Assembly: GCA_937858715.1 (NCBI GenBank)
Contig: CALLZY010000148.1
Coordinates: 1-64,000, forward strand
Direction: 5' to 3'
From: an uncultured Chitinophagaceae bacterium
GTDB lineage: Bacteria; Bacteroidota; Bacteroidia; Chitinophagales; Chitinophagaceae
DNA length: 64,000 nt
The position numbers were made by a program, and so were the translations under genes. This document shows, one piece after another, positions 28,115 to 35,910 of this stretch (position 1 is its first letter; the number at the start of each line of letters is the position of its first letter). The notes beneath the pieces are model-generated. The model had not been told where the DNA came from. It made no database searches and saw only the letters and a list, made by a program, of their open reading frames with translations.

Positions 28115-29515
28115 ATGGCACTCAGCAGAATCTGGACGGCTTTTATTCTAATTGCCTTGTTAACAGCCACCGGAAGGTTCATCTTTCAGCCGGGCAGCCA
28201 GCAACTGTTCAGCAGTATGGTGACCGGCAAGAACACCGATACCATTGCTGCCCGTTCGGTGGACTCAGCATCATTGCCAATTGCAGTACACAGCCAGTTA
28301 CAGGTGCAGAAGCTGGCGGTATGGGATAAAGAAAAAGTGTATAAGGCAGGCGACAACGAATACCGGATTTTTAAACTACTGCCCGCCAATGGCATATTTG
28401 AAACCACAAAAGATGCCGTTACACTTTGTATCGGGCTAATTGGTATTATGGCACTGTTTATGGGTTTTATGAGTATAGCCGAAAGAGCAGGGGGCATCAG
28501 GTTCCTGTCAAGGATTATCGGCCCTTTTTTCTCTAAGATATTTCCGGAAGTACCAAAGAACCATCCTTCCATGGGCCACATGGTCATGAACTTTTCGGCC
28601 AACCTGATGGGGCTCGATAATGCAGCCACCCCTTTTGGCATAAAAGCCATGGAAAGCCTGCAGGAACTGAACCCTGTGAAAGAAAAAGCCACCAATGCCC
28701 AGCTGATGTTTTTGTGCCTGCATGCTTCCGGACTTACCCTGGTGCCCACCGTTATTATTGCCGACAGGGTGGCCATGAAAGCCGCACAGCCTACCAGCAT
28801 TTTCATTCCTTGCATGATTGCCACTTTTGTGGCAACTATTGCAGCAATGGCTATTGTTTCTGTTAAGCAGCGTATCCGCCTGTTTCAGCCGGTAATACTC
28901 ATGTGGGTGATGGGAATTACCGCTGTCATTACAGCCCTTATACTGTACATAAAAACGCTGGACGCAAAAGGGGTGCAGTTATTTTCCACCACACTCAGTA
29001 ACGGTATCATCCTGCTCATATTCCTTCTGATATTGCTGGGAGCCATTTATAAGAAGACAGACATTTTCGATGCTTTTATTGAAGGGGCCAAGGGCGGTTT
29101 TGAAACAGCCATCCGCATCATTCCCTACCTCGTGGGCCTGCTCGTGGCCATCAGCCTGCTGCGAAACAGCGGTGCTTTTGAATTTGTAATGGACGGCATC
29201 AAAAGCCTCTTTGTAATGCTCAACGGGGATACCCGTATTGTAGATGCCCTGCCTACGTCTATACTAAAACCGCTCAGCGGCAGCGGTGCCAGGGCCATGA
29301 TGATTGACACCATGAATGCCCACGGAACCGATTCATTTGCCGGAAACCTCGCCTCTGTTTTCCGTGGCTCGGCTGATACTACATTCTACATCGTCGCTGT
29401 TTATTTTGGTGCGGTGAGCATTAAAAATACCCGCTATGCAGTGCCCGCCATGCTGCTGGCCGATCTTGCCGGTATCATTACCGGCGTAGCCATGGCGTAT
29501 ATCTTCTTTGGGTAA
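28115..29515 (+). CDS. Membrane protein with two nucleoside-recognition (Gate) domains, SpmA-SpmB fusion
   Basis: 466 residues with about nine membrane segments. Two copies of the Gate domain can be seen: one around 125-225 (MGFMSIAERAGG, NFSANLMGLDNAATPFG) and one around 330-450 (GGFETAIRIIPYLVGLLVA, GSADTTFYIVAVYFG). In Firmicutes these halves are the separate spore-maturation proteins SpmA and SpmB; in non-sporulating Bacteroidota a fusion is common and its substrate is unknown. Single gene, divergent from ychF. Confidence 0.82.
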   Translation: MALSRIWTAFILIALLTATGRFIFQPGSQQLFSSMVTGKNTDTIAARSVDSASLPIAVHSQLQVQKLAVWDKEKVYKAGDNEYRIFKLLPANGIFETTKDAVTLCIGLIGIMALFMGFMSIAERAGGIRFLSRIIGPFFSKIFPEVPKNHPSMGHMVMNFSANLMGLDNAATPFGIKAMESLQELNPVKEKATNAQLMFLCLHASGLTLVPTVIIADRVAMKAAQPTSIFIPCMIATFVATIAAMAIVSVKQRIRLFQPVILMWVMGITAVITALILYIKTLDAKGVQLFSTTLSNGIILLIFLLILLGAIYKKTDIFDAFIEGAKGGFETAIRIIPYLVGLLVAISLLRNSGAFEFVMDGIKSLFVMLNGDTRIVDALPTSILKPLSGSGARAMMIDTMNAHGTDSFAGNLASVFRGSADTTFYIVAVYFGAVSIKNTRYAVPAMLLADLAGIITGVAMAYIFFG

Positions 29516-29567
29516 GGGTATATAATAACCCTATTACAGTATGTACAATCTGGGGCAATAGCGGTTA

Positions 29568-30011
29568 TTACAAATCATAAACAGCCACTCTTTTCCACCA
29601 TGCCATCATATTAGAGCCAGAAACATAGGCACTTTGCAGAATATCCTGAACCGCCACCCAATAATACTTCGGGTTGACTGAAGTTCCCGGAGATACCCCG
29701 ATGGTGTTTTTAAAATAAGTATAACGATATAGCCTGGAGAAATCATGCAGTAGCAGCATATCATAAATATTATCCCCCGCATTCCAATTGTATTCGGGAA
29801 CTATGAAGTACTTGTATGGCCATTGGCCACCCGTTACTGTTAGTTTAATTTCAGCCATTCCGCCGGAGGTGGCTGGTTTTACCTGGTTGGGAGTGCTGAA
29901 AGACAAAGGCGGTGCCGTTATATCGTTTTTGGAACAGGAAGCTATAGCCAATACGATTATTGCGGCGGCAAAATACAGAAGAAGTGTACCGGGATTAAAT
30001 ATCTTTTTCAT
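29568..30011 (-). CDS. Small lipoprotein of unknown function
   Basis: 147 residues. Signal sequence with lipobox IASC (Cys at residue 26) and then SKNDITAPP. The middle (IKLTVTGGQWPYKYFIVPEY) looks like one immunoglobulin/PKD-like beta sandwich. No family recognised. It stands alone on the minus strand. Confidence 0.6.
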   Translation of the reverse strand: MKKIFNPGTLLLYFAAAIIVLAIASCSKNDITAPPLSFSTPNQVKPATSGGMAEIKLTVTGGQWPYKYFIVPEYNWNAGDNIYDMLLLHDFSRLYRYTYFKNTIGVSPGTSVNPKYYWVAVQDILQSAYVSGSNMMAWWKRVAVYDL

Positions 30012-30343
30012 GACATAAAATATTTATTGAAAAAAGTATAAAATGCAGAAGAAGTTTCATCCGGGTACGTATTGATCATCCCATTCAATAAGTAAAGAAC
30101 TAATTACATATTAAGTTACTGAAATTAATGGCCTGTCGCAAAAAAAGATTCTGCTGCTGGTATCCAATAACTATACACTGAAGGTATTTACGTTTATCAT
30201 CAGCCGTGATTTCATGTTAATTTATTGGTTATCAATTGTGGCATTGCCGAGCTGTAAAGAACTAAGAATCTAAATCATTTTTTTTTAGATTGTCCGGTAC
30301 TATCTTTAGTGAGTAAACGTATTTAATCATAAAATTTACTTTT
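30012..30343. other. Intergenic region, 0.33 kb
   Basis: No gene seen. An AATCTAAA...TTTAGATT inverted repeat (30267-30291) with a T-rich loop lies before the next gene. TATCTTTA about 40 bases upstream of the ATG at 30344 is a near match to the -7 promoter element. Confidence 0.4.
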
Positions 30344-30928
30344 ATGAAAAAAGTTCTTTTGTTTATCGTAATGGCTGCTTTCATAACCATTGTGTCTCAT
30401 CCCCAGGTTTCTTTTGGTTTAAAGGCCGGGGGAAACCTTTATAATTTTAATGGTGATGACGCCGGAAACTCCGAAGGCAAGATTGGCTATAATCTGGGTG
30501 GTCTGGTAACTATATCTTTCTCTAAATACTTCAGCATTCAGCCTGAATTTCTCTATTCTTCTATAAATACCAAACGAAGTGTAGGCAGCCTTGATGCTGT
30601 TACCTGTTTAAGCTACTTCGATATTCCCTTACTGTTTCTGTATAAGAGGCCTGATGGGTTTTATGCTGAAGCCGGTCCGCAGATTGGTTTTCTTACGGGT
30701 GCTAAAGTGAAGTTTAATGGAGAAACCGAGAATTATAAAGAAGCGTACAAGAGTACCAACTTCTCGCTGGGGCTGGGGTTGGGCTACCGTTTTTCTTATG
30801 GAATTGCACTGGGTGTTCGCTATTGTTACGGACTAAGTAAGATTCCTGAATCAGAACCTGCAGACATAAAATTGGGCGGCTTTCAGCTTGCTGTTTCGTA
30901 TAAACTGAAAAGCATTTTGCATAAATGA
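30344..30928 (+). CDS. Outer-membrane beta-barrel (porin-family) protein
   Basis: 194 residues with a signal peptide (MKKVLLFIVMAAFITIVSHPQ). The mature part is a small barrel typical of the Bacteroidota outer membrane protein beta-barrel family: GLKAGGNLYNFNG at the start, alternating glycine/aromatic strands (FSIQPEFLYSS, GFYAEAGPQIGFLTGAK, LGLGLGYRFSYGIALGVRY) and a final FQLAVSYKL. Function unknown; such proteins are often surface sensors or adhesion partners. Single gene. Confidence 0.8.
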   Translation: MKKVLLFIVMAAFITIVSHPQVSFGLKAGGNLYNFNGDDAGNSEGKIGYNLGGLVTISFSKYFSIQPEFLYSSINTKRSVGSLDAVTCLSYFDIPLLFLYKRPDGFYAEAGPQIGFLTGAKVKFNGETENYKEAYKSTNFSLGLGLGYRFSYGIALGVRYCYGLSKIPESEPADIKLGGFQLAVSYKLKSILHK

Positions 30929-31007
30929 TTCATGCCGCACGGTACCAGGGTTGCCCGCACTGATCCTCAGGCAGACCCGGGAGGGCTGGTAATCATTGTG
31001 TCATTTA

Positions 31008-31463
31008 CTATCTGTCGAATACCCAATGATTATGATAATCCTGTGGCCTGCCGGTGAAAACTTCGTCTGCGATAAATTCATTCTGATTGTCACCAAACTT
31101 ATAGTCAACAACATTTGAGAATCCGTTTCTGTAAATTTTTGCGTGCAGGTTATTTCCCATCCATTCTAATTTGCCTTTGAAAAGTATTTTCTTTCTCCTC
31201 ACTTTTCCGTCAGCAGTCATTTTTATGCTCAGTTTCTGTTTCTTGCCATTAATGATAAAATACCGGGATAATTTAAACTTATCTCCGTTCTGGGTTATTG
31301 TAAACACACCTTCTGTCAGACCCTTTGCCCAATCAGCTTCCAATTTGCTTTTCTGCAAATTAAGTTTCCAGGTGCCTGAATAATCTGGTTTTTGTGAAAG
31401 GGCCGGGGTTTGACAGGTTAAGAACCCAAGCACCGCCAGTACGAATAGTATCCTGCGTATCAT
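31008..31463 (-). CDS. Secreted lipocalin-like protein of unknown function
   Basis: 151 residues with a signal peptide ending in PALSQ. The mature sequence begins DYSGTWKLNLQKSKLE and runs through antiparallel beta strands, like small lipocalin-type domains found in Bacteroidota. No catalytic motif. Single gene. Confidence 0.6.
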   Translation of the reverse strand: MIRRILFVLAVLGFLTCQTPALSQKPDYSGTWKLNLQKSKLEADWAKGLTEGVFTITQNGDKFKLSRYFIINGKKQKLSIKMTADGKVRRKKILFKGKLEWMGNNLHAKIYRNGFSNVVDYKFGDNQNEFIADEVFTGRPQDYHNHWVFDR

Positions 31464-31757
31464 AAGCGAAAGTTTAAATTATGTGTGTAAAAAGTAATGC
31501 AGATAAAAATAGAATTATATCAAGACAGGGGAGTACCATACTGACTATATTAACAAAGTATTGGCCGGGTTTGGCTGCACGGCTAATAACTGAGCAGTTG
31601 TTCTCCTTTTCCTTAATAAGACTTTCAAATTGTTTCCAATTTCCACCTTCTTAAATAATTCACCTACCTTCACCGTAACTGCATTTTATTAATGCTCCCC
31701 TGTTTTATCCCAGCCTTATCTGAAAGCAGTTATTATCAAACAAAAAAAAATTATTGC

Positions 31758-32195
31758 ATGGCAGAATCCTGGAACAAAAAAGAAAGAGAAAAGAAGAAAC
31801 AAAAAGAAAAAAAAGACAAAGCGGACAAGATGAAGGAGAGAAAGGAGAACGGGTCTAAAAAGAACCTGGATGATATGATGGCTTATGTAGATGAGAACGG
31901 AAATATTACTTCCACACCTCCAGATCCGAAAAAGCGTAAAGAGATAAAGGCTGATGATATTGAAATTGGCGTTGTTAATAACCGGGAGCCTGATAATGAG
32001 ATGCGGACAGGAAGGGTATCATTCTTTAACCAGGGGAAGGGTTTTGGTTTTATTAAGGACAGTGTTAGCCAGGAAAGTATTTTTTTCCATGTTAACGGCC
32101 TTTCTTTTTCTATAAAAGAAAATGACAGGGTGAACTTTCGTATTGAAATGGGGCCACGGGGGCCTTCGGCTGCCGATATAGAGTTAGTTAAATAA
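31758..32195 (+). CDS. Cold-shock-domain RNA-binding protein with Lys-rich N-terminus
   Basis: 145 residues from the ATG at 31758; a frame from 31692 would add a stretch that looks untranslated. The first about 40 residues are a highly charged Lys/Glu helix (KKEREKKKQKEKKDKADKM). The last about 70 form a cold-shock domain: GRVSFFNQGKGFGFIKD contains RNP1-like GFGFI, and SIFFHVNG is the RNP2 equivalent. This layout, a charged tail plus one CSD, is seen in Bacteroidota CSPs. It likely binds single-stranded RNA. It converges on an RRM gene pair. Confidence 0.85.
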   Translation: MAESWNKKEREKKKQKEKKDKADKMKERKENGSKKNLDDMMAYVDENGNITSTPPDPKKRKEIKADDIEIGVVNNREPDNEMRTGRVSFFNQGKGFGFIKDSVSQESIFFHVNGLSFSIKENDRVNFRIEMGPRGPSAADIELVK

Positions 32196-32231
32196 TTTTG
32201 GCTATGTTCTTTCAGTGCTTAGTATAACGTC

Positions 32232-32489
32232 TTAGTCGTTTCCATCGGTAATCCGGGTAAATGATATGCCGTTAAATATCCGGGTAAGGTTCATGTCTTT
32301 CCGGTTGGTCCACTCTTTTAAATTCATACTGCTTACCACCCGCCACAGGTTTTTTGATTTCAGCTCAGTATAATCCGCGGCGGCTATAAAGGTGCCGGTT
32401 ACAGGCTGACGGTCTTTAAAGTATATCTGCACCTGTTCATTTTTTCTTTTCTGGTTCTCGATAAATTTTTCTACCTGTTCGCTGGTCAT
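32232..32489 (-). CDS. Small protein downstream of the RRM gene, possible Sm-like fold
   Basis: 85 residues from the ATG at 32489; a longer frame to 32675 would run through the RRM gene. The pattern VQIYFKDRQPVTGTFIAAAD followed by RIFNGISFTRI resembles the strand order of Sm/Hfq-like small barrels, but no diagnostic motif is present. It lies 58 bases after the RRM gene on the same strand, so an RNA-related role is plausible. Function unknown. Confidence 0.55.
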   Translation of the reverse strand: MTSEQVEKFIENQKRKNEQVQIYFKDRQPVTGTFIAAADYTELKSKNLWRVVSSMNLKEWTNRKDMNLTRIFNGISFTRITDGND

Positions 32490-32547
32490 CCTTGTTTTTT
32501 TTCTGTAAAAAGTAAAGCCTGAATCTTCCAGGCTTTGTGGAAAGGGA

Positions 32548-32799
32548 TTAATACTCTTTTTTAGGTCTTGCCTGGGTAACTGCAATGGGCCTGCTTTCAA
32601 CCATTTTGCCGTTGAGTTCATCAATGGCTTTTTGTGCGGCAGTGTCGTCGGGCATTTCCACAAAACCAAAACCACGGCTGCGGTTAGTGTATTTGTCGGT
32701 CATCACTCTTGCTGAAGTTACTTCGCCATAACCGGTAAACAGCCCTTTTAGCAGTTCATCAGTTACAGAAAAGCTCAGGTTAGAAACATAAACTGTCAT
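32548..32799 (-). CDS. RRM-domain RNA-binding protein
   Basis: 83 residues made of one RNA recognition motif: RNP2 VYVSNL at residues 3-8 and RNP1 RGFGFVEM at about 42-49, with a short basic tail (QARPKKEY). Small single-RRM proteins of this kind are widespread in Bacteroidota and cyanobacteria and often respond to cold. The upstream region (32800-33300) is long and repeat-bearing, so a long regulated 5' leader is possible. Confidence 0.9.
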   Translation of the reverse strand: MTVYVSNLSFSVTDELLKGLFTGYGEVTSARVMTDKYTNRSRGFGFVEMPDDTAAQKAIDELNGKMVESRPIAVTQARPKKEY

Positions 32800-33042
32800 G
32801 TAATAGATTTATTAATAATAAAAGTTGAGAAAAAGCAGGTGTAAAGGGAAAAGCGTAAGCGGGAAAAAGGTTCTCTTACAAGCGCAATGACTCAATATAA
32901 CCGGATGAAGGTAGTCTTTTAAGGCAACTAAGGCGGTTTTATTTATTGGGGATAGCATTTTGTGTTTAACTGCCTGGATGACAGGTTGTATAATGCTGGC
33001 TTGCATCCCTGCCTGGCACATAGCCCGGCGAAGGCGGCACGG

Positions 33043-33131
33043 GACGGAAAAACATTGCATATATTTGAAACCCCAGCCGAGTATATAATCGTTAAAGGCA
33101 TGACGGAAAAACATTGCATATATTTGAAACC
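33043..33131 (+). repeat. Pair of identical 30-base direct repeats, 59-base period
   Basis: The same 30 bases, beginning GACGGAAAAACATTGC and ending TATATTTGAAACC, occur at 33043-33072 and 33102-33131 with 29 unrelated bases between. Each copy carries TATATTTG (33060-33067, 33119-33126), an exact -7 promoter consensus. Only two units exist and no cas genes are near, so a CRISPR array is not supported. Confidence 0.85.
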
Positions 33132-33190
33132 TACGTTTAGGCGTAGGATAAGGTTTATCGGGGCTGGTTTCTACCGGCCCTGATTTTTTA
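33131..33190 (+). ncRNA. Candidate small RNA with intrinsic terminator
   Basis: Starting about 6 bases after the second TATATTTG, the sequence offers a hairpin CTACG-TTTAGG-CGTAG (33131-33146). A second hairpin follows, GGGCTGGT-TTCT-ACCGGCCC (33161-33180, one G-U pair), and then a T6 run. A transcript of about 60 nt would be complete in itself. No + strand gene lies downstream for over 11 kb. This rests on sequence shape only. Confidence 0.35.
33161..33189 (+). terminator. Rho-independent terminator without an obvious gene
   Basis: An 8-base-pair stem with TTCT loop (33161-33180) followed by TGATTTTTT. It ends whatever starts from the repeat-borne promoters upstream. Confidence 0.6.
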
Positions 33191-33284
33191 TCAGGAGTTA
33201 TTAACCTTATAGAATACACAGATTGATGCACAGGGTGAAGGAAAATTGATTGGCTGAAAAGTTAATTAGTTGATTAGTTGAAAG

Positions 33285-33446
33285 GAGAGGTTCCGGGTCA
33301 AGTCCGGAATGAAAGGGAGAGAGATTCCTCCTTCGTCGGAATTACAAAGTGAAGCCGGAATGATAAGGGAGAAGGTTGAAAGCCTGCCTGTCGGCAGACA
33401 GGGTTGCAGGGTTTCCTTTGTCAGGCTCTGGGTGAAAGCCCGGCAT
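33285..33446. repeat. Dispersed intergenic repeat with CCTGTC/GACAGG palindrome
   Basis: Three loose copies of a GGAAT-type word (GTCCGGAATGA, GTCGGAATTAC, GCCGGAATGA) precede CCTGTC-GGCA-GACAGG (33387-33402). Sequences of this kind are scattered between genes in many Bacteroidota genomes and give spurious frames with LPVGRQG. They do not code for protein here. Confidence 0.5.
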
Positions 33447-33475
33447 AAAAAAGCCCGGTATTACCGGGCTTTTTT
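33447..33475. terminator. Bidirectional terminator after the SusCD operon
   Basis: A6 then GCCCGGT-ATT-ACCGGGC then T6: a perfect stem flanked by A and T runs, working on either strand. It lies 21 bases beyond the stop codon of the minus-strand DUF4397 gene. Confidence 0.9.
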
Positions 33476-33495
33476 ATGCATAAAGGTTTTCTTGT

Positions 33496-34224
33496 TTAGT
33501 AGGTGGTAAACAGGGTCGAGGTTTTTGTTCCCCTGTGGCTGCCACGGTATACAAAAGTATAGTTCCTTTTTTCTGTCAGGTTTGACATGGATGCCTTATA
33601 CAGAAGGTTGGTGGTACCGGTTTCCCGTACATAAAATGTATCAACACTCACCCTTGAGGCATAAGGGATATAACCTGTTACATCTGTAACTGCGATGTTG
33701 GTAAAGATGTTGGCATTTCTTGAAAAAGAGAAAACATCTACATTAGCAACTGCAGCAGGGTTGTAAATGAAATTTGCAAACCTAATACGACAGGTGGTGT
33801 CAGTGGGGGTAACAATTGTGGTTTCAACAGTCTTCTGCTTGGGGGCATTGATTGTGTCATACAAGAAGATAGTGTACCTTTTGTTTACCTGCAGGTTCTC
33901 AGCAAATGACAGCGGAACCTGGGTCGCGGTACGTAGTGTATCTCTTACAAGGAAGGCCCTTGGGCCGGGAGCTACGGCAAAACCGGTACCTGTTGTGGGG
34001 AAAACACTTCCGGAAGTCATTAGAGCACCGGTAACCTGATTGGCATCCACATAAAGATAATTTCTGGAAGCATTAACAGTGGCCACATGCACCTGCACAA
34101 TGGCACTGTTGCTGAAATCACTCTGCAAAGTTATCTTTTCGTCGAAAGATTTCTGGCAGGAAATCAGCATTACTGTAAAAAGTGCTGCTGCTAACCCTGC
34201 TTTATATTTTTTAAGATAGTTCAT
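33496..34224 (-). CDS. DUF4397-type lipoprotein
   Basis: 242 residues with lipobox LISC (Cys at residue 23). The mature part has two beta-rich halves (VQVHVATVNASRNYLYVDAN and CRIRFANFIYNPAAVANVDV), the pattern of DUF4397, a surface lipoprotein domain often found behind SusCD pairs. It lies 24 bases after susD and is presumably an accessory surface-exposed part of the same uptake complex. Confidence 0.75.
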   Translation of the reverse strand: MNYLKKYKAGLAAALFTVMLISCQKSFDEKITLQSDFSNSAIVQVHVATVNASRNYLYVDANQVTGALMTSGSVFPTTGTGFAVAPGPRAFLVRDTLRTATQVPLSFAENLQVNKRYTIFLYDTINAPKQKTVETTIVTPTDTTCRIRFANFIYNPAAVANVDVFSFSRNANIFTNIAVTDVTGYIPYASRVSVDTFYVRETGTTNLLYKASMSNLTEKRNYTFVYRGSHRGTKTSTLFTTY

Positions 34225-34248
34225 ATTAATAAGTTTGATAGTAATAAA

Positions 34249-35892
34249 TTAGGGTTGAGAGAACCATTGCTCTTTGGTATTATAATCTAACGCCAGGCCG
34301 CCTACACTATTCAGGGCTTTGATGTTATACAGGTACTCTGAGTTGTAACGTGGCCTTGCCCTGTACACCAGCTTGCTGTTATTATTTGTAAACAGATCAA
34401 TTCCTGAAGGAGGTGTGAAGTCTGTATAAACCTGGAGTCCGGTGGCCGGATCCAGATCGGTATAATGGTAACGCCTCATATCCACCCAAGTTTCGATTGT
34501 ACCATATCCATACATTGCAAGATACTTCTGCAGCATGATTTGTGACCGTGTGATATTTCCGGCGGGTACAATAACAGGGCTTGCGAGGTAAGCTGCCTTT
34601 AATGCAGGAGTAATTTGTTTTGCTGTTGGCACAGAGTTGTGGTAGTCAGCTGTGCCTGAAAGAAAATCGAAACTGGCATTAATACCGTCAATATAAGCCT
34701 GTTTGGCCTGTGCTTCAAATCCGGGGCCTTTTCTCAGGTAAGCCTCTGCTTTCATAAAATGCACTTCAGCAGCAGTGATAATCGGGAAAGGAGAACCATT
34801 CCTGAAGATATAACGGCAGGAATTGTCGTTGGCCGGTGCTGTTGTGGAGATAAAAGAACCACCCCAGAAGTTCTGACATGAATCGCCCAATGGGCCTATT
34901 CCGGATCCGCCTTTGTTCATTAAAACGCCTTTATAAGTACCGTTCGGGTTTTCTCTCAGGTAGTAAGCAATCCGTGGGTCTGTTACACCCAGGAATGTAG
35001 AGTTAAGGCCAGACATCAGATTTACAACAAACCTTGACTGGCGCAGAGCACCTACATTTGCCCTGTAAGGGCCATAGAAATTAGATGTACCAGTGATACC
35101 TGTATTGGCAAATTTAGCAGTGGCATTATCTGCATTGGCTGTAATGCCCAGGTTGCAGTAATAAATAACTGAATCAGGCTGGTAAGTGCCTTTGTTTGTC
35201 AGGTGATTGAATGAACGGGCCAGTACTGTATAAACGAACTTCTTCCATTTTGTCCTGTCTCCATTATAGAAATAAGCATCGCCCAAAGCGAGGTTGGCCT
35301 GGCTTACGCCATCACCTGTGCGGTCGAGGTAGTTGAGTGCCACATGGCAAACCCTTCTTACTTCGTCATAAATATCTGGCTGAGGATCGTAGTTGAACAC
35401 TAACTGTTCAGGGCGGAAAGCTTCCCTGAAGATTGCTTCTCCGTACATATTGGTAAGAGTAAGCCAGCTCCATGCACGAATGGCATAGCCAACGCCTACA
35501 TAGTCCCATTTCTTTTCTTCTTCACCCCATACGATCATTTTGTTCAGGTTTTCACCCATACCAAAATAGTGCATAGCCCAAACAGAGCCCAATACATCGC
35601 TGGCCCCGGTAGCACCGCCCATCTGGTCGTATTGGTTGCCAGAGGTGTTGGTACCCCAGTTTTGAATATACCGGCCTACATACAGGCCATCATTTGCCAC
35701 ACCGTAAGCACTGCCTGCAGCAGCCGAGCTGCCTACAAAGTTTCCTATGATACCGGGTAGCAGAGTCTCTACCGGCACCCTTACAGTAGCATTGGGGTTC
35801 ACATATGCTTCGTCAATTTTTTTGGTGCAAGAGGTTATCATCAACACCCCTGCAGCGGTAAGATATGTTAATCGGTTTATTATCTTTTTCAT
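34249..35892 (-). CDS. SusD/RagB-like outer-membrane lipoprotein
   Basis: 547 residues with lipobox ITSC (Cys at residue 22). TPR-like helices of the SusD fold can be seen (YAIRAWSWLTLTNMYGEAIF, VCHVALNYLDR), and the C-terminal half carries the PFPIITAAEVHFMKAEAYLR segment found in this family. It forms the lid over the SusC transporter and binds the nutrient outside the cell. It belongs to the second SusD-like subgroup judging by length and start. 18 bases separate it from susC. No glycoside hydrolase is encoded nearby, so the substrate may be a peptide or other polymer. Confidence 0.92.
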   Translation of the reverse strand: MKKIINRLTYLTAAGVLMITSCTKKIDEAYVNPNATVRVPVETLLPGIIGNFVGSSAAAGSAYGVANDGLYVGRYIQNWGTNTSGNQYDQMGGATGASDVLGSVWAMHYFGMGENLNKMIVWGEEEKKWDYVGVGYAIRAWSWLTLTNMYGEAIFREAFRPEQLVFNYDPQPDIYDEVRRVCHVALNYLDRTGDGVSQANLALGDAYFYNGDRTKWKKFVYTVLARSFNHLTNKGTYQPDSVIYYCNLGITANADNATAKFANTGITGTSNFYGPYRANVGALRQSRFVVNLMSGLNSTFLGVTDPRIAYYLRENPNGTYKGVLMNKGGSGIGPLGDSCQNFWGGSFISTTAPANDNSCRYIFRNGSPFPIITAAEVHFMKAEAYLRKGPGFEAQAKQAYIDGINASFDFLSGTADYHNSVPTAKQITPALKAAYLASPVIVPAGNITRSQIMLQKYLAMYGYGTIETWVDMRRYHYTDLDPATGLQVYTDFTPPSGIDLFTNNNSKLVYRARPRYNSEYLYNIKALNSVGGLALDYNTKEQWFSQP

Positions 35893-35910
35893 GTTATATC
35901 TTTTAATAAG

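Noticed and set aside
33043..33131. Minimal CRISPR array: 30-base repeat, 29-base spacer, 30-base repeat
   Set aside because: Only two repeats and one interval, no cas genes anywhere in the window, and each repeat contains a promoter-like element; a simple tandem duplication fits better.
32812..33231. 139-codon minus-strand frame upstream of the RRM gene, and a 73-codon frame on the other strand
   Set aside because: Both cross the direct repeats and hairpins; the repeats fall in different frames, so no protein is conserved through them.
33309..33509. 66-codon frame containing LPVGRQG
   Set aside because: It is the translation of a common intergenic palindrome and runs through the terminator of the SusCD operon.
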